NCBI GenBank assembly: GCA_016794445.1 | Contig: JAEUKC010000401.1 | Span: 1 to 39,629, forward strand | DNA: 39,629 nucleotides | DNA from: JADJMO01 sp016794445 | Lineage (GTDB): Bacteria > Myxococcota_A > Polyangia > Polyangiales > JADJMO01 | Direction: 5' to 3' | Shown: positions 8,318 through 14,651 of the stretch, one piece after another | Position numbering within the stretch: position 1 is the stretch's first letter | Layout: each line of letters opens with the position of its first letter | Program-made: the position numbers and the translations under genes | The notes under the pieces: model-generated | Databases searched by the model: none | What the model was told of the DNA's origin: nothing | Seen by the model: only the letters and a program-made list of their open reading frames with translations

Positions 8318-8947
8318 CTAGTCGCGGCTCGAGTCGACCAGCTGGTCGGAGGTGAGCCCGTGTTCGGCCGCGAACCGCTGGGCGCGCGCGCGCTCCTCGC
8401 TGGCCTCGGGAGGCAGCGTCTGCATCAGCACGCGCAGATCGAGACGCGCGCTGTCGAGGTCGCCGAGGAGGTAGGAGAGGACCACGCCCTGGACGTCGTT
8501 GGCCGCGCTCGACCAGTTGCGCCGCACGTCCTCGAGGGTGGCGATGCGCCCGAACCAGGGGTCGACCTTCTCGAGCCACGTCGTCTCCAGCACTGCGGCG
8601 AGGGCCACGAGGTCGGTGGTGGCGCGGAGCTCCCACCAGCGATCCTGCTTCGGGCTCTCGAGATCACCGATGCGCCGCCGCACGTGCCCGACGTATTCGG
8701 GGGGTTCGGCGTGCGGGGTCTCGCCGAGCGCGGTGAGGATGCCCGGCACGTAGATGGCGAGGTTGATGGTGAACCGCCCCTCGTCGACCGACCCCCACTG
8801 GCTCGCCTGGACCTGGAAGATGTCGATCAGCGGGCCGCGGCTGCGACGAAACGTGCGGCGCGACTTGCCGAATCCCGCGGCGGTCAGGCGCGGCCCGAGC
8901 CGGGCGCCGACGAGGGCGTCGAGTCGGAGCGCGAACGCGTTGGCCAC
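8318..8947 (-). CDS. DUF4304-like protein
   Basis: The protein resembles DUF4304 members: an N-terminal helix (ANAFALRLDALVGARLGPRLTAAGF) leads into GKSRRTFRRSRGPLIDIFQVQASQWGS and a beta strand RFTINLAIYVPGI. A helical C terminus with conserved Trp residues follows (DRWWELRA, VDPWFGRI). No signal peptide is present. The GTG at 8947 was chosen because GGTGAGG lies about eight bases upstream and it starts just before the conserved helix. The frame is open to 9238, but starts beyond 9043 would overlap the divergent lipoprotein gene. The biochemical role of the family is not known to me. Confidence 0.65.
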   Translation of the reverse strand: MANAFALRLDALVGARLGPRLTAAGFGKSRRTFRRSRGPLIDIFQVQASQWGSVDEGRFTINLAIYVPGILTALGETPHAEPPEYVGHVRRRIGDLESPKQDRWWELRATTDLVALAAVLETTWLEKVDPWFGRIATLEDVRRNWSSAANDVQGVVLSYLLGDLDSARLDLRVLMQTLPPEASEERARAQRFAAEHGLTSDQLVDSSRD

Positions 8948-9041
8948 GGGGAGAGCCTCACCGAGCAGGCGATGACTGGCAAGGGTGGCATCGGAGAAAT
9001 GACCATGGTCCGCGTGGGCGGGCGCGACGTACCGTGCAGGC

Positions 9042-10346
9042 ATGAACGCGAAACACGCTCTCTCGAGGATGATGGTCGTGAGTGCCGTGCTCGCCGGGTG
9101 CGGCGGCGACGACGACAAGCCCACCCCGGACACCGGCGCCACCACGGACGCCGGGTCCGACACCGGCGTCACCACGGACGCCGGGTCCGACGCCGCCGAC
9201 ACGTTCGTGAGCGGCCCGGTCGATCTGCAGATCGACACCTACAACGTGGCGCTCGCGGGAGCCGCCGTCGCCTTCGTGGCCGAGCGGCGGCCCTTGATCG
9301 TCGCGGAGCTCGGCAAGCTCGCGGGCGACATCGCCTGCCTGCAGGAGGTCTGGCAGGAGACCGACAAGGTCGCGATCGCCGGTGCCATGAAGGCGAACTA
9401 CCCCTACAGCGCGTGGCCGAAGACGGACCGCAGCACGAAGGTCGACGCGACCCCGGCGGTGCCCACGACCGCGCCCTGCGCGGGGCTCGAGAAGGAGATC
9501 GATGCGGCCGTCAAATGCCTGACCGACAAATGCTCGATCGAGGACCGCCTCACGACCACTGCCGACGCCAGGGACAAGTGCCTCGCCGACGTGGCTGCGC
9601 TCCTCGGTCCCGCCGACAAGTCCTGCTACTCGTGCCTCGTCTCCAACATGGTCTCGGAGAAGCTCTCCACCATCCCTGCGGTCTGCAAGGCGCCGGGGCT
9701 CGGGCTCGGCTTCGGTGGGCAGGCGAGCCCGCTGCTCCTCTCCAAGCACACGCTCACGGACGTCACGCAGCTCGTCGTCCCAGGCTGCTGGCAGCAGCGC
9801 TCGGTGGTGCGAGCTACAGCGACGCTGCCGAACGGAGCCAAGGTCGACGTCTACTGCAACCACCTCTCGCCGGTGAACGACGACGAGCTGCTGCCCAACT
9901 CCTGCCCCTGGAACGGCGGAGAGACCGCCACCAAGAAGCGCTGGGAGGCGGAACAGAAGGTGCAGATCGACGCCATCCTCGCGTGGGCCAAGGCGTCCAA
10001 GAACCGGGTGATCTTCCTCGGGGATCTCAACGCCTCTCCGGCCATCGCCGTACCGCCCGCCGAGGGTGCGCCCATCCAGGGCTACGGCGCGTACGTGCTC
10101 GACTCCCTGGGCAAGGTCTACGTCGAGGCCCTCGCAGCGGGATATGTGCCGAAGTGCACGTTCTGCAAGACGACCCTCCTGACGGGCGGCGTCGAGAACA
10201 CCTGGCTCGACCACATCTACCTCGGCGGCGTGGACAAGAGCCGCGTGAAGTCGACCCTGCGGACGTTCGACACCAAGCTCGCGACCCCGTTCGAGTATCT
10301 CAGCGACCACTTCGGCCTCCGCGCCGTGGTCACCTTCGATCCCTAG
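9042..10346 (+). CDS. endonuclease/exonuclease/phosphatase-family lipoprotein
   Basis: The N terminus MNAKHALSRMMVVSAVLAGC gives a lipobox (LAGC, Cys20). A low-complexity Asp/Thr/Gly/Ala linker follows, then the EEP fold seen in DNase I-like enzymes, sphingomyelinases and inositol phosphatases. Catalytic landmarks are DTYNVAL (Asn68), CLQEVW (Glu102, metal), FLGDLNASP (Asp and Asn), WLDHIYL and a terminal LSDHFGLRA (Asp-His). Between the Glu motif and the barrel's second half lies an unusual Cys-rich insertion (about residues 145-220) with roughly seven cysteines, presumably disulphide-bonded outside the cytoplasm. Surface-exposed phosphodiesterase or phospholipase C activity is likely; the substrate is open. 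Confidence 0.85.
   Translation: MNAKHALSRMMVVSAVLAGCGGDDDKPTPDTGATTDAGSDTGVTTDAGSDAADTFVSGPVDLQIDTYNVALAGAAVAFVAERRPLIVAELGKLAGDIACLQEVWQETDKVAIAGAMKANYPYSAWPKTDRSTKVDATPAVPTTAPCAGLEKEIDAAVKCLTDKCSIEDRLTTTADARDKCLADVAALLGPADKSCYSCLVSNMVSEKLSTIPAVCKAPGLGLGFGGQASPLLLSKHTLTDVTQLVVPGCWQQRSVVRATATLPNGAKVDVYCNHLSPVNDDELLPNSCPWNGGETATKKRWEAEQKVQIDAILAWAKASKNRVIFLGDLNASPAIAVPPAEGAPIQGYGAYVLDSLGKVYVEALAAGYVPKCTFCKTTLLTGGVENTWLDHIYLGGVDKSRVKSTLRTFDTKLATPFEYLSDHFGLRAVVTFDP
9129..9188 (+). repeat. two tandem 30-bp units in the lipoprotein linker
   Basis: Two 30-bp units lie head to tail and differ by one base. They encode DTGATTDAGS and DTGVTTDAGS, and a third partial unit (GSDAADT) follows. The repeat forms the flexible spacer between the lipidated cysteine and the catalytic domain, and such repeats can change copy number by slippage. 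Confidence 0.9.
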
Positions 10347-13300
10347 CCCGTGCCCTCTTGCAGCGTGACCGCCGCGCCCGGCGACGGCTCGTCCTCGGTG
10401 ATCGTCTGCGTGCGCTCCCCGCTCGTGCGCTCGAGCTCGGCGACCACCTCGGCGAGGGCGCGGGTCCGACGCTCCACCTCCTCGTCGACGCGCTCGTGGA
10501 CGGTCGCGCGATCGACCAGGAGCGCGGCCAGATCCGCGTAGGCGTGGAGGAACCGGCGCGCGGCGGGCACCACCAGCGGCTCGCTCCCCGACGGCGCCAC
10601 CACGAGCGCGCCGAGGAAGCCGGTCGAGGTGCCGAGCGGCACGAGGATCAGCTCCCGACCGATCGAGGCGAGCGGGCCGGGGACGGAGAACGTCGCGTCC
10701 GGTCCGCACCGCAGCGGCGCCGACGTGCGACGGATCTCGCGCAGCGCCGGGTCGTCGGGCAGGAGCTGCAGCGACCCGCTCGTGAGCCGCCCGTCCCCGT
10801 CGTCGAGCAGCGCCACCACGCGCGTCGCGCGGGTCACCTCGGCGAGCAGGCGCGCCGCCTCGTCCGCGAGCGCGCGTGGACCCTCGAGCGTGCCGGCGAC
10901 CCGACCGAGGCGCTCGATCGCGCCGTGGTCGTCGAACTGCGTGCCGAGGATGCGATCGATGCCGGCCTGACCGAGGCGACGGAGCGGCTCGATGGTCACG
11001 AGCACCACCAGCACGGCCGCGGTCGCGCCGACGAGCGGGTTCGACGAGCGCGTGTAGCGCAGGACGCTGACGAGCAGCGCGCCGGCGCACACCGCGAGGA
11101 GCGCGGAGAGCGCCGTGTGCAGGAGGCCACGGCGCACGAACGTGGACAGCTCGGGGATCTCGCCGCGGAGCAGGCCGTACGCGAGCACGACGAGCGGCAC
11201 GAAGGCGAAGTTGCCGAACGGGTAGACGCTGGTGCCGGCGACCGGCACGCCGTCCATGATCAGGAGCGCGCTCGTGCCGATGAGTCCCACGGCGACCAGC
11301 TGGCGCGTCGCGCGGTCGGGCCCGTCGACGTGGCGGAGGCTGCCGAGCACGAGCACGAGCACGTAGGCGAAGCAGCCGCCGGCCACCGAGTAGAAGAACG
11401 CGTAGCCCCACCCGCCCTGCACGATGGTGCCGAACCAGAACGTCTGCGCCTTGGGGAAGAATCCCTCCGACAGCGTGATCGGCGCCACCAGCAGCGGCAG
11501 CGCATAGGCGGTGAACAGCACCCACCGGTCGCCCTCGCGCTTGGTCACGAGGCGGCAGAGGTGCACGACGAGCGGCGGGTAGAACACGAACCACGTGTTG
11601 GCCGCGCGCGAGAACCAGACGATGCCCGCGTCGTCCACGAAGCGGTTGCCCATCGGCGCCATCGCCCCGTAGGCCCACGTGAGCTTGAGCACGCCCATCG
11701 CACCGAGGGCGAGGCCCGTGAGCCACGTGCGCAAGGTGGGCGCCTCGACCGCGAAGATGCGCCAGGCGAGCACGAGGGCGACCGCGGCGGTGACGAGCGG
11801 CGGCGCGAGCGCGAACAGGTCGGTGCGCTTGTCGAAGTGCTGCGCCGCGAGCACGAGGAACGCGGCCACGTAGACCCCGAGCAGCATCGTCGCGAAGCGG
11901 GAGAACAGCGCGATGGCCTGCGTCGTGCGCCGGGCCTCGCGCGCGACCGTGTCGATGCCGAGCACGCCGTAGGCGACGAGGCCGATCGGGAACAGGCCCA
12001 CCAGCGAGAACACCTGCAGCGTGGCCCCGAGCATGGGCAGGAGCTTGGCCGAGAGGAGGATCCCGTGGAGGGCGAGGCCGAGCGCGGTGCTGCGCACCCT
12101 GCGCGCGCGGTCCACGTCGGTGATGCCGCGCGCGGCGCGGATGAGCGCCCACGCGGAGCCGAGAGACACGACGAGCGAGATCGCCGCGACGAAGAGCAGC
12201 GCCGAGCTCGCGCGGCTCGCCACGACACCGAGGCCGATCGCCGCGGCGTAGGCCCAGCCCTCGAGCGGGTGCGCCCGTGCGCCGAGCTGGCCGCGGGTGA
12301 CCGCGAAGGCGGCGGGGATCGCGAGCGCGGCGGCGCCGAGTCCGACGCTGCGCACCCAGGGGTTGGGCGCGAGGCCCGGGGCGATGGCGAGGAGGGCGAG
12401 GTAGAAGTGGTGGACGGCCTGCGACGCGCCGAGCGCCACGACCGCGCCCGCCGACTCGGACACGCGCGCGATCGGCGCGCCGAGCGCGACCGCGGACCAC
12501 GCGAGCCCGAGCAGGATCGAGCCGAGCATCACCCCCGCCCCGGTGCCGAGGAGGGAGAAGGGCAGGTGACGCAGGCTCGGGCCGAGGGTGAACCCGTCCA
12601 TCACCGTGGCGACCACCACGCCGGTGACGAACGCCGTCACCATGGTGCGCCGCTGCATGTGGACCGAGGGGTGGGCCTCGTGGCGCGGGGTGACCTGGCC
12701 GACCGTGGGCGGCTCCGCGCGCGAGCTCGGCTCGGCGTCGACGAGATCGGTGAGGCTCGTGCGCGCCTCGGCGATCGCCGCCTGCAGGCGCTGGTCGGCG
12801 AACGTGGCCCGGAGCGCGCTGAGGGCCGCGGGGGCGCTCGGGAAGCGCGCCGCCGGATCGCGCGCCATCGCGCGCTCGACCCAGGCGACGATCTTGGGCG
12901 GCAGCGTCGCGTCCCGCTCGGAGAGCGCGGGCGCGGCGCCGGCGAGGATCGCGGCGAAGATCCGCTGCGGCGGCAGGTCGGCGTAGGGGCGCCGGCCAGA
13001 GAGCATCTCGTAGGCGAGGAGGCCCGTCGCGTAGACGTCGGCGCGCGCGTCGACCGCGCCCCCCGCGGCCTGCTCGGGCGACATGTACTCCGGCGTCCCG
13101 AGCACCGTGCCGGTCGCGGTCAACCGCGCGGTCTCGAGGCCCTCGACGAGCTTGGCGATCCCGAAGTCGACGATCTTCACGGTGGCGCGCGGGCCGGTCG
13201 TGGTGGCGCCCACGTGCAGGAACACGTTCTCGGGCTTCAGATCGCGGTGGACGACGCCGGCCACGTGCGCGGCGACGAGGCCCTCGAGCACCTGCTCGAC

Positions 13301-13651
13301 GATCGCGAGCGCCACGGGGACGGGGAGCTTGCCGACGCGCTCGACCAGGCTCGCGAGGGTGCGCCCCGAGAGCAGCTCCATGACGAGGTACGGCGAGCCG
13401 TCCTCGGTGGTGCCGACGTCGAACGTGCGGATGACCGCAGGGTGCTCGATCGCCGCGATCGCGCGCGCCTCGCGACGGAAGCGGGCGGCCTTCTGGTGCC
13501 CACCCTCGCCGGCGTGCAGGGTCTTGATCGCGACGCGCGCCCCGGTGTTGCGGACCACCGCCTCGTAGACGGTGCCCATCCCGCCCGCGCCGATCCGACG
13601 GACGATGCGATACCGCCCCCCGAGCTCGGAACCGATGAGCGCCCCCCGCAC
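10343..13651 (-). CDS. Ser/Thr protein kinase with large polytopic membrane region and C-terminal GAF-like domain
   Basis: This 1102-residue protein opens with a complete Hanks-type kinase domain (about residues 14-275): glycine loop IGAGGMGTVYEA (20-31), ATP lysine in AIK (Lys43), HRDLKPEN (135-142), DFG (162-164) and GTPEYMSPEQ. After a linker, residues from about 335 to 890 contain many hydrophobic helices, well over ten. A soluble GAF-like region (about 910-1050) follows, then a charged coiled coil (EEVERRTRALAEVVAELER). This coiled coil normally leads into a histidine-kinase dimerisation domain, but here the protein ends about 20 residues later. The start is a GTG at 13651, 28 bp from a strong dyad. 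It would sense a membrane or cytosolic signal and phosphorylate unknown targets. Its TAG overlaps the convergent lipoprotein stop. Confidence 0.9.
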   Translation of the reverse strand: MRGALIGSELGGRYRIVRRIGAGGMGTVYEAVVRNTGARVAIKTLHAGEGGHQKAARFRREARAIAAIEHPAVIRTFDVGTTEDGSPYLVMELLSGRTLASLVERVGKLPVPVALAIVEQVLEGLVAAHVAGVVHRDLKPENVFLHVGATTTGPRATVKIVDFGIAKLVEGLETARLTATGTVLGTPEYMSPEQAAGGAVDARADVYATGLLAYEMLSGRRPYADLPPQRIFAAILAGAAPALSERDATLPPKIVAWVERAMARDPAARFPSAPAALSALRATFADQRLQAAIAEARTSLTDLVDAEPSSRAEPPTVGQVTPRHEAHPSVHMQRRTMVTAFVTGVVVATVMDGFTLGPSLRHLPFSLLGTGAGVMLGSILLGLAWSAVALGAPIARVSESAGAVVALGASQAVHHFYLALLAIAPGLAPNPWVRSVGLGAAALAIPAAFAVTRGQLGARAHPLEGWAYAAAIGLGVVASRASSALLFVAAISLVVSLGSAWALIRAARGITDVDRARRVRSTALGLALHGILLSAKLLPMLGATLQVFSLVGLFPIGLVAYGVLGIDTVAREARRTTQAIALFSRFATMLLGVYVAAFLVLAAQHFDKRTDLFALAPPLVTAAVALVLAWRIFAVEAPTLRTWLTGLALGAMGVLKLTWAYGAMAPMGNRFVDDAGIVWFSRAANTWFVFYPPLVVHLCRLVTKREGDRWVLFTAYALPLLVAPITLSEGFFPKAQTFWFGTIVQGGWGYAFFYSVAGGCFAYVLVLVLGSLRHVDGPDRATRQLVAVGLIGTSALLIMDGVPVAGTSVYPFGNFAFVPLVVLAYGLLRGEIPELSTFVRRGLLHTALSALLAVCAGALLVSVLRYTRSSNPLVGATAAVLVVLVTIEPLRRLGQAGIDRILGTQFDDHGAIERLGRVAGTLEGPRALADEAARLLAEVTRATRVVALLDDGDGRLTSGSLQLLPDDPALREIRRTSAPLRCGPDATFSVPGPLASIGRELILVPLGTSTGFLGALVVAPSGSEPLVVPAARRFLHAYADLAALLVDRATVHERVDEEVERRTRALAEVVAELERTSGERTQTITEDEPSPGAAVTLQEGTG

Positions 13652-13678
13652 CGGCGAAGGATACGATCGACCTCCACG

Positions 13679-13718
13679 CCGGCACAGGAACTGGCACGCG
13701 TGCCAGGAGACGTGCCGG
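13679..13718. promoter_or_regulatory. nested 40-bp dyad, candidate operator of the sensor kinase gene
   Basis: The core CTGGCACGCGTGCCAG (13691-13706) is a perfect 16-bp palindrome. Five bases out on each side lie CCGGCAC (13679-13685) and GTGCCGG (13712-13718), which are also perfect complements. The result is four GGCAC half-sites with a 12-bp repeat inside each arm, all symmetric about one centre, placed 28 bp upstream of the kinase GTG. The regular spacing suggests two regulator dimers binding side by side. The identity of the regulator is unknown. Confidence 0.55.
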
Positions 13719-13993
13719 GCAGAGCCCTCCGCGGCGGCCTGAATTCATGGGGAATCGTGGCGGACACCGACGGTCCGTCGCTTGCTCTGGGCAGGCCATG
13801 ACCCTCGCCATCGGCCGGCACACCGGCTGGCCAGTCGTGGCCACGACGACGACCCCGGGGATCGGCGGCGCGCGCTCGGCCTCCCTCCCCCGCGAGTCGT
13901 CGACCGTCTCCGATCCCCCCATTGGGTCGAGGCTACAGCACTTCCGATCAGGCTCAACTCGAACCGCGGAGGGCCGTCCACTCTCTTTGACAT

Positions 13994-14007
13994 GCAACAA
14001 GTGTTGC
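13994..14007. promoter_or_regulatory. dyad GCAACA-N2-TGTTGC upstream of the response regulator
   Basis: A perfect 6+2+6 inverted repeat begins two bases after a TTGACA hexamer and 72 bp before the response-regulator GTG. It would fit an operator overlapping a promoter spacer, possibly autoregulatory, but no good -10 hexamer follows at 16-18 bp, so the promoter assignment is weak. Confidence 0.35.
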
Positions 14008-14078
14008 GTCGACGGAGGCAGTGGACCGGGTTTCAATCCCCCGCAGTCGTCGCCTCCACCTGCAAGGAGTGCTGGTAG

Positions 14079-14636
14079 GTGCCCTTCAAGAAGATCCTCG
14101 TCGTCGATGACGAGCCGCTCGTTCGCAAGCTGCTCGGGAGGATCCTCGCACGCCTGGGCTCCGAACTGGTCCTGGCCGAAACGGTACAGGAGGCCATCGC
14201 CGCCCTCGAGACCGGCGTGGATCTGGTGATCACCGACGTGAAGCTCGGCGGAAGCGGGAGCGGCGTCGACGTCGCGTGGGCGGCCTCCCACCTCCACCCG
14301 GCCCCTCCGGTCATCGCGATCAGTGGGTTCGCGGAGGCGGCCGAAGGTCTGGCGCTCGGTCGCGCCGGGGTGGCCGCCTTCATCGCCAAGCCGTTCACCG
14401 CCGAGGACATCCTCGAGGTCGTCGAGGGGCTGCAGGCCCCCAAGGATTTGGAGGTCGACGCCGTCGTGCGGCGCGTGGTCGGCACCTGGGACATGCCCGA
14501 CGTGCTCGACGCCGTGCGGCGCTCGATGGTCTTCGAGGCGCTCGCGCGGACCCAGGGCAACAAGGCCCAGGCCGCCGCGCTCCTCGGCATCAGCCGCCAG
14601 AACCTGCAGAAGATCCTCGCCCGCGGCCGGGTGTGA
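14079..14636 (+). CDS. two-component response regulator, receiver plus Fis-type HTH
   Basis: This 185-residue protein starts with a receiver domain (about 4-118): acidic pair Asp10-Asp11 in VVDDEP, phosphoacceptor Asp53 in ITDVKL, Ser82 in ISGF and Lys104 in AKPF. A short linker leads to a Fis-family helix-turn-helix at about 148-184 (ALARTQGNKAQAAALLGISRQNLQKIL). This layout is that of ActR/RegA/PrrA-type DNA-binding regulators, without an AAA domain. The GTG at 14079 is set by AAGGAG at 14064-14069, nine bases upstream. No histidine kinase is adjacent; the nearest sensor is the divergent Ser/Thr kinase. The flavoenzyme gene begins 15 bp downstream. Confidence 0.92.
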   Translation: MPFKKILVVDDEPLVRKLLGRILARLGSELVLAETVQEAIAALETGVDLVITDVKLGGSGSGVDVAWAASHLHPAPPVIAISGFAEAAEGLALGRAGVAAFIAKPFTAEDILEVVEGLQAPKDLEVDAVVRRVVGTWDMPDVLDAVRRSMVFEALARTQGNKAQAAALLGISRQNLQKILARGRV

Positions 14637-14651
14637 CTAAGCTGCCGGCCC

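Larger units (their letters stand above)
13652..14078. promoter_or_regulatory. 427-bp divergent intergenic control region
   Basis: No convincing gene lies in this gap. The open frames crossing it give low-complexity Arg/Ser/Pro translations and have no ribosome binding site. It holds, from the kinase side, a 40-bp nested dyad (13679-13718), a perfect 14-bp palindrome GTCGTGGCCACGAC at 13834-13847, a TTGACA hexamer at 13987-13992, the dyad GCAACA-N2-TGTTGC at 13994-14007, and the ribosome binding site of the response regulator. Base composition is less extreme than in the flanking genes. It is the longest non-coding stretch in the window and probably carries promoters for both directions. A small RNA cannot be excluded. 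Confidence 0.6.

Noticed and set aside
8360..13801. Very long open frame on the plus strand (about 1800 codons) opposite the DUF4304 and kinase genes
   Set aside because: The translation is Arg/Glu/His/Asp-rich low complexity with no domain, and lies antisense to or in another frame from well-supported genes. Long stop-free frames are expected at this GC content.
8958..14297. Very long open frame on the minus strand (about 1780 codons)
   Set aside because: It is another frame of the kinase strand and antisense to the EEP lipoprotein; the kinase motifs lie in a different frame of the same strand. Its composition is Arg/Ala/Pro-rich with no recognisable domain.
14637..14651. Glycine riboswitch before the dimethylglycine/sarcosine dehydrogenase-like gene
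   Set aside because: The gap is only 15 bp, too short for an aptamer.
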